This document shows positions 54,234 to 63,401 of a stretch of DNA of 64,000 nt, piece by piece. Under the pieces are notes generated by a model. The model searched no databases, was not told where the DNA came from, and was given only the letters and a program-made list of their open reading frames with translations. The number at the start of each line of letters is the position of its first letter. The first letter of the stretch is position 1. The position numbers were made by a program, and so were the translations under genes. Source of the DNA: Butyriboletus loyo (Eukaryota > Basidiomycota > Agaricomycetes > Boletales > Boletaceae); NCBI GenBank assembly GCA_038093515.1, contig JBBPSI010000144.1, positions 1-64,000 of the forward strand, written 5' to 3'.

Positions 54234-54488
54234 TGTAAAGGCCGAGCCTTTATACTACTGAGGTCTGCGCACAGACCATGTTCCTAATCGGGACGTGAGA
54301 AGGAATGTTACAAATATGGAAGGAATATTCCAGAAGATTCCGGAGTATGAAGGAAAGCGCGTCCGTGCGCGAGAAAGGATGACTAAGTATGAACGGTTTG
54401 TTACCATTCAAGTGGAACTAGCAAAAGGCTAGGTGAATGTAATAGTCCCAACGGTAGAGGAGAGAAAAAGTAGAGTACTACCATAACA
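54234..54488 (-). repeat. B8 5' LTR fragment (255 bp)
   Basis: Only the LTR part from its start to just past the TATA box is present. The outer boundary and AGCTC target site are intact. Confidence 0.9.
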
Positions 54489-55787
54489 AGCTCCAGTGGC
54501 AGTGAGAGAAGTGTCCATCATGACAGCAAACGGCTTTGTGATATCGGGCATGGAGAGAACAGGTTGGTGGAGGAAGGACTGCTTGATTGCTTGGAACGCC
54601 TGCTCACAGATGGGAGTCCAAGTCCAGGGGCATTCTTCTTAGTGAGGTCATGCAGCGGCTTCGCAATGTGGGAGAAGTCCTGGATGAACCTTCGATAGAA
54701 ATTGCAGAACCTGATGAATGATTGGACCGCCTTCACCGAGATAGGGGGGTTCCATTCGCGAATGGCTTTCAGCTTTGTGGGGTCCATCTTGACCTGTCTT
54801 TCCTGGACCATCATGCCAAGGTACTCTACTTCCTCAGCGTTGAACAAACACTTTTCTAGTTTGAGGAAGAGCTTATGCTCTCGAAGTCTTTCCAAGACAT
54901 GGATTGTTTGTGCTTCATGTTCAGCCGTGGTGGCAGAATGGATCAGGAGGTCGTCCATGTAAATGATCAGCCAACCCTCTGCCATGAGGTCGCTGAAAAT
55001 GTGATCCATCAATGCCTGGAACATAGCAGGGGAGTTGCAGAGTCTGAAGAACATCACCATTGGTTTGAATAATCCCTGGGGGGTGATGAATGCCGCTTTC
55101 CAGCGGTCGTTTGGTTTGATGAGGACGTTGTTGTATCCCCAGCAGATATCCATCTCGGTAAAGATTTTCGATCCTTTGAGATGATCGACGAGGTTGGAGA
55201 TGAGAGGGAGGGGGTAGGCGTTCTTGACTGTATGGGAGTTCAAATACCGGTAGTCTTGACAGGGGTGGAGCGAGCCATCTTTCTTTGAAACAAAAAAGAA
55301 GGGTGCCACTTGGGGTGACTTCGAGGGAGTGATTTTCCCAGACTTGAGGTGTTCTTCGACGAATGCTTTGCATGCCTCCAACTCCTTTGGGTTTAAGGGG
55401 TAGACCTTGGTGACTTTTGGAACAAAGTCTTTGTCGAGGTCAATGGTGTGGTTGAATGACCCAGACAGGGGTAGTTCCTTGGTGTTCTTTTTGTTGAAAA
55501 CGTCTGCAAAGGATTTGAACAAGGCTGGGAGGACTGCTTTCTCCTTGACTGCTTGGGCGGCGATCTCGGTGGCAATGGTTGCTTTTCTGACAGGGTAAGC
55601 TTCCCTTGCTGAAGCGTCTACTCGCTTCTTCCAGAGCCCGGAAATCCTGGAGTCTGGGTCCAAATCCAGGTACTGTACCAGGTAACACTGTGCAATTGCC
55701 CAAGGGGAATCATGTCAGGGCTTCCTTATTTGATCTGGGAGATCGATGTGGCCAGTGGCCCAATCTATTACCAGGTTTGCTTCTCGT

Positions 55788-56306
55788 TGTTACGCTAGCA
55801 ACGCACGGTCGAATGCCAGTACGAATGCCTTGTCACACAGGGTCCACTACAGTTGCAGGTATACACAAATACCTGGCAAGTATGAACTAGGAGTTCTAGC
55901 TTAGTCCTCAACTGTTGCCAGCGAATAGACAAGTGGTTAAAACTAGGGAATCCTAGTCTAACCACGAGCCTTTATATATTATACAGAGATGCGCACAGAC
56001 CATGCTGTGCGTGTGATGAACTACTATACATGGCTAGACTAAAGAAGAGAAGCGCAACGGTGATTAACCACACGAGGCGTGGGGATCATAAAGAAGAGAA
56101 GTAAACGGAGATTAAATACATGTGTCGTGACGTCATAGAGTCTAGGCCTGGTCTAGGCCATGACATCATATGCTTAGTCAGCATGAGATCACATGTAAGT
56201 TCCCACGATCATGTGCGCTATGTCACGTGACCTTTGAAAGTGAAGTTGGAATGAAACAACTAAGTCAAAAAGTGAAAGTGTACAAATAAATGTTATGATT
56301 ATAACA
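55788..56306 (-). repeat. Family A-I LTR without target duplication
   Basis: 519 bp, minus orientation, TGTTACGCTAGCAACG at its left side and TTATAACA at its right. Flanks CTCGT and GAATG do not match. The left side is B7 protease and the right side is B7 gag, with the ~0.8 kb normally between them missing. Confidence 0.88.
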
Positions 56307-56703
56307 GAATGTAGTGCTTCCCTGCATGGAGGTCATTGATTCTCTTGTGTTGGGCATGGAAGGCGGATGTTTTGTCAGCCCAACCAGCAAGGGTGGTGGG
56401 GACTTTTTCACACAAGAGGACTGCCTCAGCAAGGTGGGGGTCAAGACCATGGATGAACTACTCAATGAGTGCCTTCTCATTGATGATTCCAGACTTGGCT
56501 GCAAGGAGCTGGAACTCTGTGACGTAGGTGTCGTACCCGTCCTTGCAGTTGGCCTTGTTCTGGGTGAGGTTTCCCAGATCAATGTGGGCACTCTCTCCTA
56601 TGTTGAAGGGGTGGAAGACTCTTTGAAAGTCCTCACAGACTGTTTTGAATTCTTTTTGTTGTTCGGTAGGGTGCCCGTCTAAATGGAGAGCCATCCAGCC
56701 TTC

Positions 56704-57129
56704 TGTTACGGTAGTGGTATACTTTTTCCATCCACTACCACTTGGACTACTTCATTCGCCTAGCTTACAGCTAGTTCCTTTTGAACGGTACCAACCGTTC
56801 TAGCTTAGTCACCATTTCCCGCGCACGGACGCACTTTCCCTCACACTCCGGAACCTTCTGGAATGTTCCTTCCGTACTTGTACTTTCCTTCTCGCGTCCC
56901 GATTAGGAACACGGTCTGTGCGCAGACCCCAGTAGTATAAAGGCTCTGCCTTTCCACCATGTACTTTATCTAGTTCTACGCAGAAACCTGCTAGCAATTA
57001 GTATCACTTCCAGACTCTTAGTGTGCGCACTAAGACATAGTCTGAGACCCAGCTCAGAAACGCTTGACGAGTCTCGAGGCCACTCCAGAGTGCCTCCTCG
57101 CTGTTCAATTGTTAGCGCCCAGCGTAACA
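56704..57129 (+). repeat. B5 5' LTR (426 bp)
   Basis: TGTTACGGTAGTGG to CAGCGTAACA, with promoter signals at 56913-56977. It matches the 3' LTR except at about eight positions. Confidence 0.97.
56913..56977 (+). promoter_or_regulatory. B5 promoter: palindrome, TATA box, predicted RNA start
   Basis: The palindrome GGTCTG-TGCG-CAGACC is at 56913-56928. TATAAA is at 56936-56941. ATCTAGTTCT is at 56968-56977, about 32 bases past TATA, where a transcript would be expected to start. The GGTCTGTGC core at the same spacing from TATA is shared with LTR families A, C and D. The start site is inferred. Confidence 0.6.
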
Positions 57130-57529
57130 AAAGAACTAGATCTTCACCTCGCTTCTGCTCTTCAGCAGTAAAGCCGCCCCACCCTCGCCCAACATTTCCA
57201 TCCAACGTCCCAGACGCGTCGGTCGTTCTTTCCGCGTTCCCTCTCCCGAACCGGAACCCATCGTCGTCGACAACCCGTCGCCACCACACACTCCCGCCCC
57301 GCCAAACCCTGAACCCGAGTTTTCCCCTTTGCCCCAGTTAGACCCCGAACCCTCATATCAACCCGAGGACCAGGGTCAAGGGCAGGAAGACGAACCGGCA
57401 CCTAGCAACGACGGATACAGCGACGACTGGCTAGACAGAACCCCACACGTTTCCCCACACGACTCCCGCTCTCCCTCTCCACCGTATTTCCCACCTGCAG
57501 ACTCCTCTGACGACGAAGACAACGACGAG
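57130..57529 (+). other. B5 leader: self-priming site and open, ATG-less frame
   Basis: AGAACTAGAT (57132-57141), two bases inside the LTR, is the exact complement of 56968-56977. From 57140 the gag frame is open for 130 codons before the first ATG (57530); it encodes a Pro/Ser/Glu-rich stretch with no ATG. Whether this is translated (non-AUG start or splicing) is unknown. Confidence 0.6.
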
Positions 57530-58525
57530 ATGTCCGACAAAGGAAAGATCGTCCCCAAGGACTTCTCTGGTCTCAACGAGGATGCTTCGCGATGGCTCCT
57601 CGCCATGCGCACATACTTCGCCGCCAACCAAAATGCGTTCCCCGACGACGAGTCCAAAATCAATGCCCTCCTCATGAAAATGAGCGAAGGGAAAGGCAAG
57701 ACGTTCTCCGAAGGCTGGATGGGCCTTCTTCTAGACGGAAATCCCACTCCGCGACAAAGGGAGTTCACCACCGTCTGTGAAGACTTCCACCGAGTCTTCC
57801 ATCCCTTCGACGTCGGAGAAAGTGCTCGCATCGACCTGGGAAACCTGAACCAGAACAGGGCCAACAAGAAAGATGGCTACGACACTTACGTCACGGAGTT
57901 CCAACTCCTCGCTGCCAAGTCCGGGATCATAGATGAGAAGGCGCTCATCGAGTGGTTCATTCGCGGTCTCGACCCCCGCCTCGCCGAATCCGTTCTCTCT
58001 TGCGAGAAACCTCCTACCACGCTTGCCGGATGGGCCGAGAAAACATCCGCATTCCACGCGCAACACAAGCGCATTGACGACCTCCGCGCCGGGAAGCGCT
58101 ACATCCCCACCTTCTCCTCCTCCTCCAAGCCTTCGTCCAACAGAAGGGACCCCAACGCGATGGACGTCGACGCCGTCCGACTTACTCCTGTACAACGTGC
58201 GGAGTACATGAAGCAGAACAAATGCTTCATATGCCACCAAGTCGGATGTCGTTCAACCAATCATCCTCGCTCTCCACGCAACGGGCAGAGCTCTCGAGGA
58301 CCGCCCCCTCGTCCCCCTCGCAACCCTCAGCGCACACGCGCCGCCGTCGTCACGCAACCAGAATCCAAGCCCTCCCCACTCGGCGACTACTTGTCCGAGT
58401 TGAAGGGTCGAGGCACGCAACAAAAAGATGTCTTGGATGTCCTCAAGGCATGCTTCAATGAAGATGAAGAGAAGCTGCCGATTGCAGCAACCAAGGTGGC
58501 CGAAGAATGGCCAAAGGATTTTTGA
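57530..58525 (+). CDS. gag: B5 Gag
   Basis: 331 residues from the first ATG (MSDKGKIVPKDF). Residues ~1-190 are a capsid-type helical domain (ASRWLLAMRTYF; FHPFDVGESARIDL; LIEWFIRGLDPRLAE). Residues 232-245 (CFICHQVGCRSTNH) form C-x2-C-x4-C-x4-H, with the last two zinc ligands in the reverse order to the usual CCHC. A basic Arg/Pro tail follows. The last 19 bases overlap pol, whose ATG lies in the -1 frame. It would assemble the particle and hold the element RNA. The start is the first ATG, although the frame is open further upstream. Confidence 0.93.
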   Translation: MSDKGKIVPKDFSGLNEDASRWLLAMRTYFAANQNAFPDDESKINALLMKMSEGKGKTFSEGWMGLLLDGNPTPRQREFTTVCEDFHRVFHPFDVGESARIDLGNLNQNRANKKDGYDTYVTEFQLLAAKSGIIDEKALIEWFIRGLDPRLAESVLSCEKPPTTLAGWAEKTSAFHAQHKRIDDLRAGKRYIPTFSSSSKPSSNRRDPNAMDVDAVRLTPVQRAEYMKQNKCFICHQVGCRSTNHPRSPRNGQSSRGPPPRPPRNPQRTRAAVVTQPESKPSPLGDYLSELKGRGTQQKDVLDVLKACFNEDEEKLPIAATKVAEEWPKDF

Positions 58526-61500
58526 AAAGGAGGGAAGTTTCGACGTCTTCACCTCCTCTTGTAATCGCCCCTGTAGTTATATCGAACCCCAATGCACAAT
58601 CAATTCGAGTCCCCGTCTCTCTATTCGTGCACGAAGGGGGTCAAATCGTCGACACATTCGCCCTGGTGGACAGCGGCGCAAGCGGATGCTTCATAGATCG
58701 CGATCTAGTGAAGCGAAAGAAATTACCAATGGAACGGTTACCCAAACCACTCAGTGCCCAGAACGTGGACGGGTCAAACAATCAAGGAGGAGTTATTCGA
58801 CACAAGGTCACCCTCTCCATCAGAGTCGGAGAAACCGAGGAGGAACGGAGTTTCCTAGTCCTCAACATAGGAAAAGAGAACATGATCTTGGGATTGCCGT
58901 GGCTACGAGAGGCCAACCCGGTAATAGATTGGGCCACTGGCCACATCGATCTCCCCGATCAAATCAAGAAGCCCCGACATGACTCCCCTCGGGCAATCGC
59001 GCAACGGTACCTAGTACGGTACCTTGATTTGGACCCAGACTCCAAAATCGCCAAGCTCTGGAAGAAGCGAGTAGACGCTTCAGCAAGGGACGCCTACCCG
59101 GTCCGAAAGGCAACCATCGCGACTGAAATCGCCGCTCAGGCCGTCAAAGAGAAAGCAGTCCTCCCTACCCCGTTTGCCGCCTTTGCAGACGTTTTTGACA
59201 AAAAGAACACCGAGGAACTTCCCCCATCCCGATCGTTCGACCATGCCATAGATCTTGACAAAGACTTCGTACCTAAGGTCGCTAAGGTCTATCCTCTGAA
59301 CCCGAAGGAGTCAGAGGCATGTAAGGCGTTCGTCGAAGAACACCTCAAGTCAGGGAAGATCACCCCTTCTAAGTCCCCGCAAGCAGCCCCCTTCTTCTTC
59401 GTGTCAAAGAAGGATGGCTCGCTACGCCCTTGTCAGGACTACAGGTACCTGAACTCGCACACAGTCAAAAACGCCTACCCTCTCCCTCTCATCTCCGACC
59501 TCGTCGATCGCCTCAAGGGATCGAAAATCTTCACCAAGATGGATATCCGCTGGGGATACAACAATGTTCTCATCAAGCCGAACGACCGCTGGAAGGCGGC
59601 CTTCATCACTCCTCAAGGGCTGTTCGAGCCCACCGTGATGTTTTTCGGACTTTGTAACTCCCCAGCTACGTTCCAGGCTCTAATGGACCACATCTTTGGT
59701 AACCTAATGGCAGAAGGATGGCTAATCATCTACATGGACGATCTACTGATCCACTCCGCCACCTCTGAAGAACACGAGGCACGAACGATCCGCGTCCTGG
59801 AGCGACTTCGCGAACACAAGTTGTTCCTCAAATTGGAAAAGTGTTCGTTCGATGCCGAAGAAGTGGAGTATCTCGGGATGATGGTCCGAGAAGGACAGGT
59901 CAAAATGGACCCGACCAAGTTGAAGGCCATTCGCGAATGGAACCCCCCGACCTCAGTGAAGGCAGTCAGGTCCTTCATTGGGTTTTGCAATTTTTATCGC
60001 AGATTCATACAGGACTTCTCTCACATCGCGAAGCCGCTGCATGACCTGACGAAGAAGAACTCCCCATGGGCTTGGACCCCGGCTTGCGAACAAGCGTTCC
60101 AAGCAATCAAACAGTCGTTCTTGCGACAACCCGTTCTCTCAATGCCCGATGTCACGAAGCCGTTTGCCGTGATGACGGATGCCTCTCTCACTGCTACTGG
60201 AGCAGTGCTCATGCAAAAGGATGTCAATGGCGACCTGCATCCTTGCGCCTACTTATCAAAGACGCTCTCGCCCGCTGAGCGCAATTACGATATCTATGAT
60301 CGCGAGTTGCTCGCGGTCATTCACGCATTAGAAGAATGGCGCCACTACCTGCGCGGTACTGGTCATCAGGTGGAAATTCTCACCGACCATAAGAATCTCA
60401 CCTACTTCCACCAACCAAACAAGCTGTCTCGCCGGCAAGCACGCTGGCTTATGTTCCTGCAGGATTTCGACCTGCACTTCCATCACATTCCGGGTACTCA
60501 GATGGGCCCGGCCGATGCCTTATCCCGCCGCGACGATGTTGACACTTCCGCCGATAACCAGGAAGTTACCCTCCTCCCCGAAAATCTCTTCGCTCGCAAG
60601 ATTGACGTTGCTCTTGCTGAAAAGATTGCCGCCTCCACCCCCAGCGACCCTATGATCAAGCGCTGCATGCAAGCCCTTTACGAAGACTCCCCACTCTTCC
60701 CCAAAATGAACGCTGGGGACTGGGATTTCGATGGCAAGGAGTTATATTTCCGCAAGAAACGCTACATCCCTGAGGCAGCGCGAGTCGACCTTATCCGCTC
60801 CTTACACGAAAGTCCCGCTGGTGGTCACGGTGGCATATTCCGCACCCAGAACTTGGTGCAACGCGATTATTGGTGGCCAGGAATGGCAAATTTAGTCCGC
60901 CGCTTCGTCGCCGGCTGCGCTGTTTGTCAGGCGCATAAGGTTAACACTCACCCCACCGTGCCCCCTCTCACCCCTCTGGCCAGTGTGGCCTCCCGTCCGT
61001 TTGAACAGGTGTCAGTCGACCTCATCACCGGTCTCCCTCCTTCCCTGGGATACGATTCTGTCATGGTCGTGGTAGACCATGGGCTTACGAAGGGGGTAAT
61101 TTATTCCCCTTGCAAAAAGGACATCGATGCGGCGGGAGTCGCCAAATTGTTTTTCAAAACGGTTTTCCTTCGCTTTGGACTACACTCTCGCTGCATCTCT
61201 GATCGAGGCCCTCAGTTCGCCTCCGCCTTTGCCAGAGAACTCGCGAGGCTCCTGGACTACGACCTCGCCCTTTCCTCCACCTACCACCCTCAGACCGACG
61301 GCGAAACAGAACGAGTCAACCAGGAATTAGAGACTTACCTGCGGATCTTCTGTGATGGACACCCGGAACGTTGGGCCGAACTCCTCCCCATGGCCGAATT
61401 CTCCCACAATTCGATGACGCATTCATCGACCAACGTGACCCCTTTCTCTCTGATGGTCGGCTACGAGCCAAGATCTTATCCTCCAATCGGAAAGACGTTT

Positions 61501-62067
61501 CTCCCCGCCCTCGAGTCCAGGCTCTCGGAACTCACGGGAGCCCGAACGGAGGCTTTAGAAGCCCACGAAAAGGCACGCCGCCTGATGAAGGAACGGATCC
61601 AGTCCAAGTTCCGCCCGTGGAAGACCGGCGATAAGGTTTGGTTAGAAGGGCGTAACCTGAGACTCAGGTACCCGTCCAAGAAACTCGCCCCGAGAAGGGA
61701 AGGGCCGTTCGAGATCGCTCAAGTCGTATCCCCTGTGGCGTACAGACTCCGATTACCACCGACATGGAAGATCCATGACGTCTTCCATGCGTCGCTCCTC
61801 ACCCCTTATCGTGAAACCGCAGAACATGGTCCGAATTTCACAAACCCTCCTCCGGAAGAAATAGACGGAGATGAAGAGTACGAGATCGATCGGATCTTGT
61901 CCCATCGCGGCTCAAAGGGACGCCGTCAATTCCTTGTGTCCTGGAAAGGATACTCCGCAGCAGAAAACACCTGGGAACCAAACGGGAACCTGGTCCATGC
62001 GCAGGCCTTGCTCAAGGCTTATAAACTGCGCCACCCCAAAGACTTTCCTTCCCCATCTTCGCAGTAA
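58507..62067 (+). CDS. pol: B5 Pol: protease, RT, RNase H, integrase, chromodomain
   Basis: 1186 residues. Aspartic protease active site Asp55-Ser-Gly (LVDSGASGCF). RT with Y409-M-D-D. RNase H from about D558 (MTDASLTATGAVL) with a conserved Glu in RELLAVIHALEEW. Integrase finger H767, H773, C804, C807; core D838, D899, E935 with 35 residues between the last two. Chromodomain at about 1122-1175 (YEIDRILSHRG..FLVSWKGYSAAENTWEP). The ATG has A at -3 and G at +4 and overlaps gag by 19 bases, so reinitiation after the gag stop is an alternative to frameshifting. It copies element RNA to DNA and integrates it; the chromodomain is expected to steer integration to marked chromatin. No breaks. Confidence 0.95.
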   Translation: MAKGFLKRREVSTSSPPLVIAPVVISNPNAQSIRVPVSLFVHEGGQIVDTFALVDSGASGCFIDRDLVKRKKLPMERLPKPLSAQNVDGSNNQGGVIRHKVTLSIRVGETEEERSFLVLNIGKENMILGLPWLREANPVIDWATGHIDLPDQIKKPRHDSPRAIAQRYLVRYLDLDPDSKIAKLWKKRVDASARDAYPVRKATIATEIAAQAVKEKAVLPTPFAAFADVFDKKNTEELPPSRSFDHAIDLDKDFVPKVAKVYPLNPKESEACKAFVEEHLKSGKITPSKSPQAAPFFFVSKKDGSLRPCQDYRYLNSHTVKNAYPLPLISDLVDRLKGSKIFTKMDIRWGYNNVLIKPNDRWKAAFITPQGLFEPTVMFFGLCNSPATFQALMDHIFGNLMAEGWLIIYMDDLLIHSATSEEHEARTIRVLERLREHKLFLKLEKCSFDAEEVEYLGMMVREGQVKMDPTKLKAIREWNPPTSVKAVRSFIGFCNFYRRFIQDFSHIAKPLHDLTKKNSPWAWTPACEQAFQAIKQSFLRQPVLSMPDVTKPFAVMTDASLTATGAVLMQKDVNGDLHPCAYLSKTLSPAERNYDIYDRELLAVIHALEEWRHYLRGTGHQVEILTDHKNLTYFHQPNKLSRRQARWLMFLQDFDLHFHHIPGTQMGPADALSRRDDVDTSADNQEVTLLPENLFARKIDVALAEKIAASTPSDPMIKRCMQALYEDSPLFPKMNAGDWDFDGKELYFRKKRYIPEAARVDLIRSLHESPAGGHGGIFRTQNLVQRDYWWPGMANLVRRFVAGCAVCQAHKVNTHPTVPPLTPLASVASRPFEQVSVDLITGLPPSLGYDSVMVVVDHGLTKGVIYSPCKKDIDAAGVAKLFFKTVFLRFGLHSRCISDRGPQFASAFARELARLLDYDLALSSTYHPQTDGETERVNQELETYLRIFCDGHPERWAELLPMAEFSHNSMTHSSTNVTPFSLMVGYEPRSYPPIGKTFLPALESRLSELTGARTEALEAHEKARRLMKERIQSKFRPWKTGDKVWLEGRNLRLRYPSKKLAPRREGPFEIAQVVSPVAYRLRLPPTWKIHDVFHASLLTPYRETAEHGPNFTNPPPEEIDGDEEYEIDRILSHRGSKGRRQFLVSWKGYSAAENTWEPNGNLVHAQALLKAYKLRHPKDFPSPSSQ

Positions 62068-62078
62068 AACACTCGAAA

Positions 62079-63350
62079 ATGTCCATCTCCCCAGTCGAAA
62101 ACAATGCTTCTTCTGCTGCCAACGACAACAACGAAAACCTTCCCCTTCCACCGCAACCCCCAGTCCGCTCTTCCCGTCTTCCTGTTTCCTCCCGCCGCGT
62201 TCTCTACGCCGCCGTTCTCGAAAATCCCGTTGCCACGTACGCGCTTGAACAGCGCATGGACTTCACCGGGGACTACGTCCTCCGCACCCTCGCCTCTTTA
62301 TACCGCTCGTACGCCCTCGCCCGTACCGTCCACACACGTCTGTGTCCAGACAACCAACCCCCCGTCTATGCCGCTGCCCTTGAGTCCTCCTTGATGGAGG
62401 CTAGGGGCTACACCCTCGATATCCTCCACGCCGAAGGATTCGGTTACGTGGTCGATCAGCTCCTGCCAGGTATTCTGGCTCCAGTCCTCCGCCCCATTCT
62501 CATCGCGCTTGCTCCTAGGGAGCGGCAATTTTACCTTCACTCCGCCGACCGCATCGGCTACCTCCGTCCCATGGCTCGCGGCCCCAATCCAGTGCCTCGT
62601 CCTCCCCCGGCAAGATCTCCTTCGCCTGTACCTGTTCCAGCGCCACCCGTCCGAAGCTCTCCTGCAACCACGTTGGTAGCAGATTCGTCTCGTGAGACAA
62701 CAGGAGAATCCTTGGAGTCCTTTCGGACCGACGTCGACGAGCCCCAGGTCGCTCGTCGACACTCCCCCCTCCCGCCTCGTACAGTGCGTCGCCAACCTCG
62801 CCAGGCGCTACTCCAGGTCGGAGCAATCCCTGGATCCATCACCCTCACTGCCGCAGGACGAAGAATCGCCAATAGAGCCGTCCGCTCCGTCACCCCCCAA
62901 CCGTCTACCAGACGAGGCACGCCCGCCATCCAGCTTATTCCCCGTGTCACTACCCCTGCCGTCGCAGCTGGTAGCTCTAATGACTCTTCCTATGGACCCC
63001 CGCCACCCTACCTCGCCGGCCGGGGCACTCGTGATTCCCCTATCGTCGTCGACGACAGATCCCCTGACCCCAGCCCGAGCCTTGCTCGACCTCGCCTCGT
63101 CCGCCCGCAACTCTGCTTCGAGTGCGGGACCGTCGGCCACTTCCGCAGGGACTGTCCCAACTACACCTGCCCGTTCTGTCATCGGATCGCCCCTGGTCAT
63201 ATACAGGAGTTTTGTCCAGAGCGTATCTGCGGCCTATGTGGAGCCGTTGGCCATATCGTCGCCAACTGCACGTTCCGGGACGACGCGTGGGCGGAGCTCC
63301 CTGCTGACGACCCTTACGATTACGACTTCAACGAGGGAGCGTCTCAATGA
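62079..63350 (+). CDS. B5 ORF3: protein with three zinc knuckles, function unknown
   Basis: 423 residues, starting 11 bases after the pol stop. Residues ~25-165 are Ala/Leu/Arg-rich and probably helical, with a hydrophobic run LLPGILAPVLRPILIALA. Residues ~170-340 are Pro/Ser/Arg-rich. Zinc knuckles: C346-x2-C-x4-H354-x4-C359; C364-x2-C-x6-H374-x4-C379; C384-x2-C-x4-H392-x4-C397. The tail is Asp/Glu/Tyr-rich. I know of no standard Ty3/gypsy gene in this place; it has no envelope features such as a signal peptide. RNA binding is inferred from the knuckles. The same ORF is present in B1, B2/B4, B7 and B8, so it is a constant part of family B. Confidence 0.9.
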   Translation: MSISPVENNASSAANDNNENLPLPPQPPVRSSRLPVSSRRVLYAAVLENPVATYALEQRMDFTGDYVLRTLASLYRSYALARTVHTRLCPDNQPPVYAAALESSLMEARGYTLDILHAEGFGYVVDQLLPGILAPVLRPILIALAPRERQFYLHSADRIGYLRPMARGPNPVPRPPPARSPSPVPVPAPPVRSSPATTLVADSSRETTGESLESFRTDVDEPQVARRHSPLPPRTVRRQPRQALLQVGAIPGSITLTAAGRRIANRAVRSVTPQPSTRRGTPAIQLIPRVTTPAVAAGSSNDSSYGPPPPYLAGRGTRDSPIVVDDRSPDPSPSLARPRLVRPQLCFECGTVGHFRRDCPNYTCPFCHRIAPGHIQEFCPERICGLCGAVGHIVANCTFRDDAWAELPADDPYDYDFNEGASQ

Positions 63351-63388
63351 AGGGAGTTTTCAAGTTGTGGAGTCGGAGTCTCCACCAT

Positions 63389-63401
63389 GGGAAGGGGGTA
63401 A
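63389..63401 (+). other. B5 polypurine tract
   Basis: GGGAAGGGGGTAA immediately before the 3' LTR, preceded by a conserved stretch (GGAGTCGGAGTCTCC context) found in every B copy. It is the expected primer for plus-strand DNA. Confidence 0.75.

Larger units (their letters stand above)
47553..54488 (-). mobile_element. B8: family B element with truncated 5' end
   Basis: Minus orientation, flanked by AGCTC (47548-47552, 54489-54493), inserted in B7 RNase H at the VLMQKD region. Order from its 5' side: partial LTR 54234-54488, gag remnant, pol (with a solo LTR), ORF3 with an internal deletion, and a 3' LTR into which another LTR, itself hit by LTR C, is inserted. Confidence 0.93.
43892..55787 (-). 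pseudogene. B7 Pol, many stops, split by LTR C, LTR D and B8
   Basis: Colinear minus-strand pieces: chromodomain and integrase C-part 43892-44778; integrase core, zinc finger and RNase H 45602-46525; a short RNase H piece 47496-47552; RT and protease side 54494-55787. Stops occur near 44383, 44585, 44645, 45908 and 46255, mostly TGA where other copies have Arg or Trp. Many Arg codons are Gln, His, Cys or Trp (CG loss). It ends in protease at the LREAN context, where an A LTR and a deletion of about 0.8 kb separate it from gag. Confidence 0.88.

Noticed and set aside
58507..58530. A -1 frameshift at the family B gag-pol overlap
   Set aside because: GGATTTTTGA does not give a good X XXY YYZ slip in the gag frame, and pol has its own ATG in good context in all copies seen.
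62079..63350. ORF3 as an envelope gene or as a captured host enzyme
   Set aside because: No signal peptide, clear membrane anchor, furin-like site or catalytic motif is visible. Only the knuckles are recognisable.
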